Shown one piece after another: positions 27,429 to 33,930 of a DNA stretch of 33,930 bases (positions are counted from its first letter, which is position 1; each line of letters begins with the position of its first letter). Under the pieces are notes generated by a model. It was not told the DNA's origin and did no database searches. It saw nothing but the letters and a program-made list of their open reading frames with translations. The stretch comes from Verrucomicrobiales bacterium (GTDB lineage: Bacteria; Verrucomicrobiota; Verrucomicrobiia; Verrucomicrobiales; V1-33), in the NCBI GenBank assembly GCA_947462995.1, contig CANHUG010000006.1:1-33930 (forward strand). Reading direction: 5' to 3'. The translations under genes were made by a program, and so were the position numbers.

Positions 27429-28180
27429 CCCTTCGCGCCATCATCGCCGATGACGAACCGCTTGCCCGCGAGCGCGTCCGCCACCTTCTCCGCAGTCACC
27501 CTGACATTGAGGTCGTCGCGGAATGCGAAGACGGTCCCGCCGCCGTTACCGCAGTTGGAGAATACCGCCCTGACTTGCTCTTCCTCGACATCCAGATGCC
27601 TGGGCTCGATGGATTCGGCGTCTTGGAAGCACTAGACCCCGCGCACCTGCCGACGGTCATCTTCACGACTGCATGGGACCAGCACGCGCTCCGCGCCTTC
27701 GATGCCCATGCGCTCGACTATCTGCTCAAACCCTTCAAGCCCGCCCGATTCAGCGAAGCCGTGCAGCGTGCCCGCGACCTGCATGCACGCCGCGACGCGG
27801 GAGCCGAAACCCGACGACTGCTCGGTTTGCTGGAGCAGCGATCCGCCCGCCATCTCAGCCGCCTTCCGGTGAAGAACGGCGAGAAGATCACCTTCGTAAA
27901 GGCCGCGGACATCGAGTGCATCGAAAGCGCGGGCAATTATGTCGTCGTTCACTCAGAGGGCCGCGAGCATGTTATCCGGGAGACACTATCTGAACTGGAA
28001 GCGCAGCTGGATCCTTCACGATTTCTGCGTGTCAGCCGCGGGGCCATTGTCAATCTCGACCATGTGCGCGAGTTGCAGCCGCTCTTCAAAGGCGACCATG
28101 TGGTCATCCTTCAGAGCGGCCGCAGCGTTCCGATGACGCGCGGACTCAGGGAAATCGAGCGGGCACTGCGCTACAGCTGA
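27413..28180 (+). CDS. LytTR-family response regulator
   Basis: The 255-residue regulator has a receiver domain with the acidic pocket Asp13/Asp14 ('AIIADDEPLARERV'), phospho-acceptor Asp59 ('LLFLDIQMPGLDG'), Thr85/Thr86 and Lys106 ('LLKPFKP'). A LytTR DNA-binding domain follows ('ITFVKAADIECIESAGNYVV', 'RFLRVSRGAIVNLDHV'). LytTR proteins bind paired direct repeats about two helical turns apart. It overlaps the kinase by 16 bases if ATG 27413 is used. The GTG at 27425 would give a four-base GTGA overlap and also keeps the whole receiver domain. It forms a two-component system with the kinase; the EF-hand gene just upstream is a plausible target. It converges on the M32 gene with a 20-base gap. 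Confidence 0.95.
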   Translation: MASPVTLRAIIADDEPLARERVRHLLRSHPDIEVVAECEDGPAAVTAVGEYRPDLLFLDIQMPGLDGFGVLEALDPAHLPTVIFTTAWDQHALRAFDAHALDYLLKPFKPARFSEAVQRARDLHARRDAGAETRRLLGLLEQRSARHLSRLPVKNGEKITFVKAADIECIESAGNYVVVHSEGREHVIRETLSELEAQLDPSRFLRVSRGAIVNLDHVRELQPLFKGDHVVILQSGRSVPMTRGLREIERALRYS

Positions 28181-28200
28181 AGCATCCTGCGGTCCCTGCC

Positions 28201-29682
28201 TCACGCGAGGAATTTCGCGCGCAGGTATTCGAGATGATAGTCGGCGCGGGTGGGCTCGCCGGTGGCGTTACGCATCAGTTCGGGCGCGGACCAGCGGCGG
28301 CCATGCGCATGAACCCGGCTGCGCAGCCAGTTCAGCAGCGGGGCGTATTGGCCGGACGCCAGCGACCTATCAAGTCCCGGATCGTCGCGCCGTGCCGCCC
28401 GCATCAGTTGCGAGGCATTGAGGTTCCCTAGGGTGTAGGTGCAGAAGTAACCGAAGCCGGCGAAACTCCAGTGAATGTCCTGCAGGCAGCCCCGGGCGTC
28501 GTCGGGCACGGTGAGCCCGGTCAGTTCCCGGAACCGCGCGTTCCATGCCTCCGGCAGATCCTTGACTTCGAGCCCGCCGTTGATCAGCAGGTTCTCAATT
28601 TCGAACCGCAGAATGATGTGCAGGTCGTACGTCACCTCGTCTGCATCCACGCGGATGAAGCTCGGGGACACCCGCCGCGCCGCAGCCGCAACCTGCTGCG
28701 GTGTGAAGGCGGCGAGCCCCGGAAAATGCACAGCCGCGCGCGGCAGCCAGTGGTTCCAGAAGGCTTCGCTGCCGCCGATGTGGTTTTCCCAGAGGCGGCT
28801 CTGACTCTCATGAATACCCAGCGAGCAGGCGTCGCCGGCGGGGAGGCTCCATTCGCTTTTGTTCAGCCCTTGTTCGTAAAGGCCGTGCCCGGCTTCATGG
28901 AGCACGCCATACAACGAAGACAGGAAATCTCCCTCATCATAACGGGTTGTCAGCCGGGTGTCTTCAGGCCCGAGGCTGGTGCAGAACGGATGTGTGGTCG
29001 TGTCGATGCGGCCGGCGAAGAAGTCGAATCCGAATGCTTCCGCGACCTCGCGGTTGAATGCCTGCTGGGCGGCAATCGGATAGTGACCCGCGAGCAGATC
29101 CGCCGGAGTCCGCGCGGAAATCTCCGTGGCGGGACCGACCAGTGCGGCAATCTGCGGCGCCAGTTCGGCAAAGAGCGCACTGATGTCCGCGGTGCGTGCG
29201 CCGGGTTCGTATTCGTCGAGGAGCGCGTCGTAACGGCACGCCTCCCAGCCTAGCAGATCCGCCTTCTGTCGGGTCAGCGATACCAGTTTTTCCAGCATCG
29301 GGCGGTAGTGCGCAAAGTCCGAACGGCGGCGGGCCTCTGCCCACACGTGAGTGGCCTCTGAAGTGGTGCGGGACAGTTCCTCCACGAATGCCGAGGGGAG
29401 CTTCGCTGCGAGGTCGTAATCACGGCGCCAGCCGCGCACATTGGTGGATTCGACCGTGTCCGCGGCAAACCCGGCGGCTTCGCAGGCGTCGATGCCAGCT
29501 GCTGTTTCCGGTGCGGTCACCAACCGATGATGCGCCCCGGCAAGCCACGAGAGTTGCTCGCCGCGCCACGCGGCCGCTTTGTCCGGAAGGAACGTTTCCT
29601 GATCCCATCCGAGGACCGCCTGGATGGACTTGATGCGGGCGGCTTCGCGGAAGCGGGCGGAAAGTTCCTCGTAGGGTGTCAT
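28201..29682 (-). CDS. Family M32 metallocarboxypeptidase (carboxypeptidase Taq type)
   Basis: Zinc-dependent cytoplasmic carboxypeptidase that trims C-terminal residues from peptides. From ATG 29682 it is 493 residues, the normal M32 size. The signatures are present in order: HPF (231-233), DTR (241-243), the zinc motif His262-Glu-Ala-Gly-His266, 'GIHESQSRLWEN' (with Glu292), and 'FIRVDADEVTYDLHI'. A longer in-frame reading to 29910 runs antiparallel to nothing known and through vsr codons, so it is rejected. Its ATG overlaps the vsr stop codon (ATGA), which indicates translational coupling in the obg-vsr-M32 run. No functional link to mismatch repair is evident. Confidence 0.94.
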   Translation of the reverse strand: MTPYEELSARFREAARIKSIQAVLGWDQETFLPDKAAAWRGEQLSWLAGAHHRLVTAPETAAGIDACEAAGFAADTVESTNVRGWRRDYDLAAKLPSAFVEELSRTTSEATHVWAEARRRSDFAHYRPMLEKLVSLTRQKADLLGWEACRYDALLDEYEPGARTADISALFAELAPQIAALVGPATEISARTPADLLAGHYPIAAQQAFNREVAEAFGFDFFAGRIDTTTHPFCTSLGPEDTRLTTRYDEGDFLSSLYGVLHEAGHGLYEQGLNKSEWSLPAGDACSLGIHESQSRLWENHIGGSEAFWNHWLPRAAVHFPGLAAFTPQQVAAAARRVSPSFIRVDADEVTYDLHIILRFEIENLLINGGLEVKDLPEAWNARFRELTGLTVPDDARGCLQDIHWSFAGFGYFCTYTLGNLNASQLMRAARRDDPGLDRSLASGQYAPLLNWLRSRVHAHGRRWSAPELMRNATGEPTRADYHLEYLRAKFLA

Positions 29683-30149
29683 GCCGACACTGAGACCACG
29701 GGCAGCAGCCGCTGCAAGCGCCGGGCGAGCCGTTCGGGCTGCCGCGTTTCGCATTCCCAGATCACCGCCACGCGCCATCCAGCTCGCTTCAGGACCGTGG
29801 TATTCCGGCGGTCGCGAGCTGTGTTCGCATCGAATTTCGTCTGCCAGAAGGCTGCGTTCGCCGACGGCGTAGAGGCCATCCGGCAACCCCGGTGCCGATG
29901 CCAGAAACACCCGTGAACAAACAACACCAGACGTCGCGGACCGAAGACAATGTCAGGTTTTCCAGGCAGATCGCGCCGGTGCAGCCGGTAACGCAGCCCC
30001 ATCTCCGTGATCAGGCGACGTACAATGAGTTCCGGCTGTGTATCCTTGCTTCCGATCTGCGACATGTTCCACGACCGCCGTTCCGGAGAAAGGCGGTCGC
30101 GGCCAGCCGATGGCGCGGCCTCAGGCTTTTTTACTGCGCGCGCTGCCAT
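29679..30149 (-). CDS. vsr: Very-short-patch mismatch repair endonuclease Vsr
   Basis: Vsr nicks next to T:G mismatches created by deamination of 5-methylcytosine and is usually encoded beside a cytosine-5 methyltransferase. The 156-residue protein has the motif 'SWNMSQIGSKDTQPE', 'LPGKPDIVF' with the metal-binding Asp66, 'VLFVHGCFWHRHRGC' (His79, Trp83, His84), and 'GWRVAVIWECE'. No methyltransferase gene is in this window. It starts inside the end of obg (29-base overlap) and ends in the start codon of the M32 gene, so it is wedged into a housekeeping run, as if inserted by transfer or tight operon packing. Alternative start: the internal ATG at 30065, which would remove conserved sequence. 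Confidence 0.93.
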   Translation of the reverse strand: MAARAVKKPEAAPSAGRDRLSPERRSWNMSQIGSKDTQPELIVRRLITEMGLRYRLHRRDLPGKPDIVFGPRRLVLFVHGCFWHRHRGCRMASTPSANAAFWQTKFDANTARDRRNTTVLKRAGWRVAVIWECETRQPERLARRLQRLLPVVSVSA

Positions 30150-31269
30150 GAACGCGTTTGAGCAATTCCGTCTTCAGCGCGGCAATCCCGTCGCCTTCCT
30201 GCGCGGAAACTGGCAGGACCTTGATCTTCGGAAACCGGGCCTTGATCGCCGCGAGATTGTCCGCCGCCTCCGGCAGGTCCGTCTTGTTAGCCAGAATGAT
30301 CCACGGGCGCTTCGCAAGGCTCTCGTCGTAGAGCGAGATCTCCTTGCGCAGAATTGTCAGGTCGGAACACGGATCGCGGCCCTCGCTGCCAGCCGTATCA
30401 ACGACAAACAGCAGAAAGCGGCAGCGCAGCAGGTGTCTCAGAAATTCATGCCCCAGCCCGATGTTCGCGTGCGCGCCTTCGATCAGCCCGGGAATATCCG
30501 CAACCACCACGCGCTTGTACTCGGGGTATTCGATGACGCCCACCATTGGATGCAGCGTCGTAAACGGATAGGCCGCCACCTTCGGGCGCGCCGCGCTCAG
30601 TTGCGTGAGCAGGGAACTCTTCCCCGCATTCGGAAAACCCACAAACCCCGCGTCTGCTATCTGCCGCAGTTCAAAATAGAAGTGCCCGCCCTCACCCTCT
30701 TCGCCGGGGGTGAACTCGTACGGAACCCGGTGCGTCGGTGTCTTGAAGTTGTTGTTCCCTTTGCCGCCCTTGCCGCCGCGGCAGAGGATGAATTCCTGAC
30801 CGATTTCCGTGAGATCAGCAGCCAACTCGAGTTCATGACCGGCATCAATGCGTTCCTTGAGTGACCGGCGCACCGTGGCTGCCTCTTCGGTCTCGCCGCC
30901 GTCCTCCTCATCCACCATAAAGTCATCGCCGGAGGCGTCAGCAGTGCCGTCATCGGCCGGAACGTCCGCCGTCTTGTCACGGTACACCAGCGTTCCCTGC
31001 GGCACGAGAACCACAAGGTCTTTGCCGCTGCGGCCGCTGCGCAGACGGAACCCGCCCTTTGCGCCATGCTCGGCTTTGAGGTTCGGATTGTAGAAAAACG
31101 GCCGCAGGTTGTCGATGTGCGGATCGACACGGAGGACGACGTCGCCGCCCTTGCCGCCGTCGCCGCCGTCCGGGCCGCCTCGGGGGATGAACTTCTCGCG
31201 GCGGAAACTGACCGCACCGTCGCCGCCGTCGCCGGCCTGAGCTAGAATGCGGATGTGATCAATGAACAT
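30121..31269 (-). CDS. obg: GTPase Obg/CgtA with acidic insertion in the Obg domain
   Basis: Essential ribosome-assembly GTPase. The 382-residue protein has the glycine-rich Obg fold ('AQAGDGGDGAVSFRREKFIP', 'GGDGGKGGDVVLRVDP', 'CRGGKGGKGNNNFKTPTH') and then the G domain: G1 'GFPNAGKSS' (211-219), switch 'YPFTTLHP', G3 'DIPGLIEGA' (258-266), G4 NKTD (328-331), G5 'PVSAQEGDG'. About residues 101-152 form an Asp/Glu-rich insertion ('ADDGTADASGDD', 'DEEDGGETEEAATVRR') not seen in E. coli Obg. The C-terminal tail is short. The gene lies 31 bases after the TerC-family gene and runs into vsr, suggesting one transcript. The rplU/rpmA genes commonly placed before obg are absent. Confidence 0.95.
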   Translation of the reverse strand: MFIDHIRILAQAGDGGDGAVSFRREKFIPRGGPDGGDGGKGGDVVLRVDPHIDNLRPFFYNPNLKAEHGAKGGFRLRSGRSGKDLVVLVPQGTLVYRDKTADVPADDGTADASGDDFMVDEEDGGETEEAATVRRSLKERIDAGHELELAADLTEIGQEFILCRGGKGGKGNNNFKTPTHRVPYEFTPGEEGEGGHFYFELRQIADAGFVGFPNAGKSSLLTQLSAARPKVAAYPFTTLHPMVGVIEYPEYKRVVVADIPGLIEGAHANIGLGHEFLRHLLRCRFLLFVVDTAGSEGRDPCSDLTILRKEISLYDESLAKRPWIILANKTDLPEAADNLAAIKARFPKIKVLPVSAQEGDGIAALKTELLKRVHGSARSKKA

Positions 31270-31300
31270 AGCTGGATGATTTCGGGAAATTGGCGCGCCA

Positions 31301-32176
31301 TCAGGCGGCCGTCGGTTTGCGGAAGATGCCTGTGATAGCCTTCACGGTGAGGCTCAAGGGCAGGAAGACGATTTCGACAAGCCGCGCAAAGCCCTTCATT
31401 ACCGGCCGCGCGATGGCGAACACGGGATTGAGGATGCGCTGCAGGCCTCGGTTGTTCGAATATAGAAAGGCGACAAACACAATGATGATGATGCCGATGA
31501 ACTTCTGCCACGACTCGACGTGCAGTTTGTGCCCGGAATGGAGCAGCGGCCATGCTTCCTCAGCCAGCAGAATGCAGCCGACATACCCGATGAGGACAAA
31601 GGCCGCAGGTTCGAGAATCGGGAACCGCTTCAGCAGCTTGACCGCGTGCGGCGCAATCGCCTGCAACGCCAGAATCGCAAACCCGACGCCCGCATAAATC
31701 GGCCACATGATGTGCGTTCCATCCGGTCGCTTCTCGCTGAGCCCCACCGCCGCGATGACGTTGTCGATGCTCAGACTCAGATCCATCAGGCCGATCTGCA
31801 CCAGCACCGCGGCCAGGCCAGCCTTTGAAATCGCCGCTTTGCCCGGCACCCCAGCATCTCCGCTTCCGGCCGTGCCATCGGCTTCCTCCACTGCATGCTC
31901 CTCACAGAGGTGCGATGCCATCAGGTAAATCAGGTAGCCGGCCCCGAGCCAGCGCACCCATGTGTTGCTGATGAGCCAGGTCGCCGCCAGCAGCGCCAGC
32001 ACGCGGAACAGATATGCCCCCGCCATGCCGAGCCGGATCGCCTTCTTCTGGTCGTCCGGCGGCAGGCCGCGCGCGAGCGCCGCAATGCCCAGCACATTGT
32101 CCACAGAAAGAAGGCCCTCGATGAGCACGAGACTGGCAATGACGGCAAGACCGTCGAAGATTTCCTGAGAAGTCAT
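31301..32176 (-). CDS. TerC-family integral membrane protein
   Basis: The 291-residue protein has about seven membrane segments and the two acidic motifs typical of TerC: 'GLLSVDNVLGIAAL' near residue 22 and 'DLSLSIDNVIAAVGLSEK' in the second half. A hydrophilic loop with several acidic residues ('CEEHAVEEADGTAGSGDAG') separates the halves. TerC relatives are linked to tellurite resistance and, in several bacteria, to manganese export and metal supply to exported enzymes; which applies here is unknown. It follows thiD by about 100 bases and precedes obg by 31 bases, on the same strand. No ter gene cluster is present. Confidence 0.9.
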   Translation of the reverse strand: MTSQEIFDGLAVIASLVLIEGLLSVDNVLGIAALARGLPPDDQKKAIRLGMAGAYLFRVLALLAATWLISNTWVRWLGAGYLIYLMASHLCEEHAVEEADGTAGSGDAGVPGKAAISKAGLAAVLVQIGLMDLSLSIDNVIAAVGLSEKRPDGTHIMWPIYAGVGFAILALQAIAPHAVKLLKRFPILEPAAFVLIGYVGCILLAEEAWPLLHSGHKLHVESWQKFIGIIIIVFVAFLYSNNRGLQRILNPVFAIARPVMKGFARLVEIVFLPLSLTVKAITGIFRKPTAA

Positions 32177-32278
32177 GTCGAATTGAAAATGCCGGACGCG
32201 CCGACGGAAAGAAACGGCACCATGCGCCGCACGTCTGCCGCCCGCCAGTGATAAAATCCGCGACTCTTTGGAAGCTGC

Positions 32279-33115
32279 TCAGCCCCGAGGGACCTCCGGC
32301 GCGACAAAATGATTGAGCGCGTCCACCCGGCCGCCGACCGCATTCCAGCGGAACGGCCGCGCGATCGCGCCGCTCACAAACGCCTTGGCATCCGCCACCG
32401 AGGTCCTCAGCGGTACTCCCGCCGCCAGCCTCGCCGCAATCGCCGCGGAATACGTGCAGCCTGTTCCATGGGTGGCCACTCCAGCCACGTATGGAGCTGT
32501 CAGTTCCAGCTCGCCGTCGTCGTCGGCCAGCACATCCACCGCCGTCTTCCCGCGCAGGTGACCACCCTTGAGCAGCACCGCGCAGCCGCACCGTTCCCGC
32601 AGTTCCCGCGCCGCCGCCGCAAGATCCCCGACCTGTGTCACCGTTCGCCCGAGCAGCACCGCGGCTTCATCGAGATTCGGTGTCAGCAGCGTCGCCACCG
32701 GAAAAAGCAGACGCGCGCACGTCCGCACCGCTGCCCGCTGCATCAATGGATCGCCGCTCGTCGCCACCATCACCGGATCCACCACCAGCGGCACGCGTCT
32801 GCGCCCCGGTATCGCCGCAAGGGCCGCCGCCGTCGCTTCGATCAGCGGACGGCTGTAAAGCATCCCCGTCTTCACCGCCGCCACCGGAAATCCCGCCAGC
32901 AGCAAACGCAGTTGCTCCTCCAGCACCGGACGGGTCACCGGCAGAATCTTCGTCACCTTGCCCGGAATCTCCGCGACCACACAGGTCACCGCCGTCAGCC
33001 CGTAAACCCCGAACGCACTGAATGTCTTCAGATCCGCCTGAATCCCCGCGCCGGACGAGCAATCGCTCCCGGCAATGGTGAGGGCGACCGGTGGACTCGA
33101 AAACTCTGGCTTCAT
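32279..33115 (-). CDS. thiD: Hydroxymethylpyrimidine/phosphomethylpyrimidine kinase
   Basis: Phosphorylates the pyrimidine half of thiamine in the cytoplasm. From ATG 33115 (MKPEFSSPPVALTIAGSD) it is 278 residues, the usual length. Ribokinase-fold motifs are present: 'TIAGSDCSSGAGIQADLKTF', 'FPVAAVKTGML', 'LVVDPVMVATSG', 'TPNLDEAAVLLG', 'VLLKGGHL', and the anion-hole stretch 'THGTGCTYSAAIAA'. An upstream ATG at 33151 would add 12 residues before the conserved start. No other thi genes and no TPP riboswitch are visible in the 63-base gap to the divergent apaG. Confidence 0.93.
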   Translation of the reverse strand: MKPEFSSPPVALTIAGSDCSSGAGIQADLKTFSAFGVYGLTAVTCVVAEIPGKVTKILPVTRPVLEEQLRLLLAGFPVAAVKTGMLYSRPLIEATAAALAAIPGRRRVPLVVDPVMVATSGDPLMQRAAVRTCARLLFPVATLLTPNLDEAAVLLGRTVTQVGDLAAAARELRERCGCAVLLKGGHLRGKTAVDVLADDDGELELTAPYVAGVATHGTGCTYSAAIAARLAAGVPLRTSVADAKAFVSGAIARPFRWNAVGGRVDALNHFVAPEVPRG

Positions 33116-33178
33116 GCTCCGACCGTTCGCGGGAGATTCCATTGACCTCAAGCGCGCCCTCGTTTACCCGCCGAACCG

Positions 33179-33565
33179 GTGAATCATTATTTCAAGGAAC
33201 TACCAGGTCTCGAGGCCAGTGTCGACGAGGTCCTCTACATGCCCGGGCTCGACGCGCCCGACGACCGCCCGTTCCCCTTCGTCTATTATATCACCATCAG
33301 GAACCGCTCGGCTCACACCGTCACCGTCCGCGCCCGCAAATGGGTCGTCCGCCAGAAGAACGGTGAAGTCATCGTGGTCGAAGGCGATGGCGTCATCGGC
33401 CAGTTCCCCCGTCTCGTGCCGGGCGCCGAATTCCCCTACAATTCCTGCCACACCGTCAGCCAGGACAGCCGCGCCGAAGGAGCCTACTTCGTTCAGACAG
33501 ACGACGGTCAAATCTACACGGTCCCGATCCCGCCCTTCGATCTCAATCTCCCGCAGTGGGTCTGA
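33179..33565 (+). CDS. apaG: ApaG-domain protein
   Basis: The 128-residue protein is a beta-sandwich of the ApaG family: 'FVYYITIRNRSAHTVTVRAR' and the glycine-rich core 'GDGVIGQFPRLVPGAEFPYN', followed by 'GAYFVQTDDGQIYTVPIPPF'. The family is often near apaH in proteobacteria and was proposed to bind or act on nucleotides; no apaH is here. The start is GTG at 33179; no upstream start fits. A weak promoter (TTGACC at 33142, 17-base spacer, TACCCG ending at 33170) would put the mRNA start almost at the GTG. It is divergent from thiD and convergent with the Cys-rich/feoB genes (21-base gap). The codons are C-ended, unlike + strand genes on the left. Confidence 0.92.
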   Translation: MNHYFKELPGLEASVDEVLYMPGLDAPDDRPFPFVYYITIRNRSAHTVTVRARKWVVRQKNGEVIVVEGDGVIGQFPRLVPGAEFPYNSCHTVSQDSRAEGAYFVQTDDGQIYTVPIPPFDLNLPQWV

Positions 33566-33586
33566 ACCACCGCGGCCCCACGCCCG

Positions 33587-33739
33587 TCACAGGCGCTTCC
33601 GTGCCGCCGGAGCACAACTGCAGCCGCTGCAGCCCGCCCGTCCGCCCGCACTCCGCCGACGGATCATCCTGACAAGAAAAACCAGAGCCGTTCCCGCCAC
33701 CACCGAGGCTGCTGCGATGCTCTGCCATTCGGTATTCAT
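33587..33739 (-). CDS. FeoB-associated small Cys-rich membrane protein
   Basis: A 50-residue protein with one membrane helix ('SIAAASVVAGTALVFLVRM'), a basic stretch (RMIRRR) and a C-terminal CSGCSC cluster. It begins at an ATG that overlaps the feoB stop codon (ATGA). Small one-helix proteins with a CxxCxC tail are repeatedly found right after feoB and are classed as FeoB-associated; the cysteines may handle ferrous iron (inference). A longer reading in the same frame starting at 33874 lies inside feoB in another frame and is rejected. Confidence 0.82.
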   Translation of the reverse strand: MNTEWQSIAAASVVAGTALVFLVRMIRRRSAGGRAGCSGCSCAPAARKRL

Positions 33740-33930
33740 GACGACAGGGCGCTGATCAGTTGGTACGCCGCCGTCGCCAGCAGCCATGCCGTCCCAGTCA
33801 TATATGCCAGCTGAAACAAGGGCCATTTCCACGAGTGCGTCTCCCGCCGCACCACCGCAATCGTGCTCAGACACTGCATCGCGAACACAAAGAACACCAT
33901 CAGCGATGCACAGAGCGCCGGCGTATAAAC
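33736..33930 (-). CDS. feoB: Ferrous iron transport protein B, C-terminal 64 residues only
   Basis: The frame enters from the right window edge and ends in TGA at 33738-33736. It reads as the conserved FeoB C-terminus: 'LMVFFVFAMQCLSTIAVVRR', 'ETHSWKWPLFQLAYMTGTAW', then a final membrane helix. FeoB is the GTP-dependent ferrous iron permease of the inner membrane. The rest of the gene, including its G domain, and any feoA lie beyond the window. Confidence 0.9.
   Translation of the reverse strand, partial: VYTPALCASLMVFFVFAMQCLSTIAVVRRETHSWKWPLFQLAYMTGTAWLLATAAYQLISALSS

Noticed and set aside
32177..32278. Promoter or riboswitch between thiD and the TerC-family gene
   Set aside because: No convincing -35/-10 pair on the minus strand and no recognisable riboswitch fold; the stretch holds nothing I can support.
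33587..33874. 95-codon minus-strand ORF including the Cys-rich protein
   Set aside because: Its first 45 codons overlap feoB in another frame; the internal ATG at 33739, overlapping the feoB stop codon, is the credible start.

Overview
This is a densely coding, GC-rich chromosomal segment. The gene content points to a member of the Verrucomicrobiota, possibly Verrucomicrobiales: a PEP-CTERM sorting signal, a giant lamin-tail/CotH surface protein, a XylR-type AraC regulator beside a Gfo/Idh/MocA oxidoreductase, a PqaA-like hydrolase beside a secreted FAD-dependent oxidoreductase, and an EF-hand protein beside a LytS/LytTR pair. This assignment is an inference from gene families; there is no rRNA or other phylogenetic marker here that I can score by eye. 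Almost no start codon has a Shine-Dalgarno sequence at the usual distance.

Layout. 1-5.1 kb (+): 3' part of a TPR/redoxin protein, trigger factor (tig) with a clear promoter and terminator, and acetyl-CoA synthetase (acs). 5.2-11.4 kb (+): a PEP-CTERM protein, a secreted phospholipase-D-like protein whose N-terminal ~230 residues are a paralogue of it, an Fe-S (6-4)-type photolyase, and an ABC-2-type membrane protein. 11.4-16.5 kb (-): a 1697-residue secreted protein with several lamin-tail domains and a CotH domain. 16.5-18.9 kb (-): an oxidoreductase/XylR-like regulator pair. 19.0-19.4 kb (-): a stand-alone TfoX C-terminal domain protein. 19.6-21.5 kb (+): glnK-amt behind a sigma-54-type promoter. 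21.7-25.3 kb (+): PqaA-like hydrolase and FAD oxidoreductase, overlapping by ATGA. 25.4-28.2 kb (+): Gly/Pro-rich EF-hand protein, sensor kinase with a collagen-like loop, LytTR regulator. 28.2-33.1 kb (-): thiD, a TerC-family gene, obg, vsr and a family M32 carboxypeptidase; the last three overlap one another. 33.2-33.9 kb: apaG (+), then a small Cys-rich protein and the 3' end of feoB (-).

Whole-window signal: the + strand is strongly G-rich on the left, whichever strand the genes lie on. It is balanced around amt and mostly C-rich in the right third. A positive-to-negative skew switch of this kind is what a replication terminus produces, although I could not find a dif site by eye. No gap between genes exceeds about 170 bases. 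I saw no tRNA, rRNA, CRISPR array or insertion sequence.
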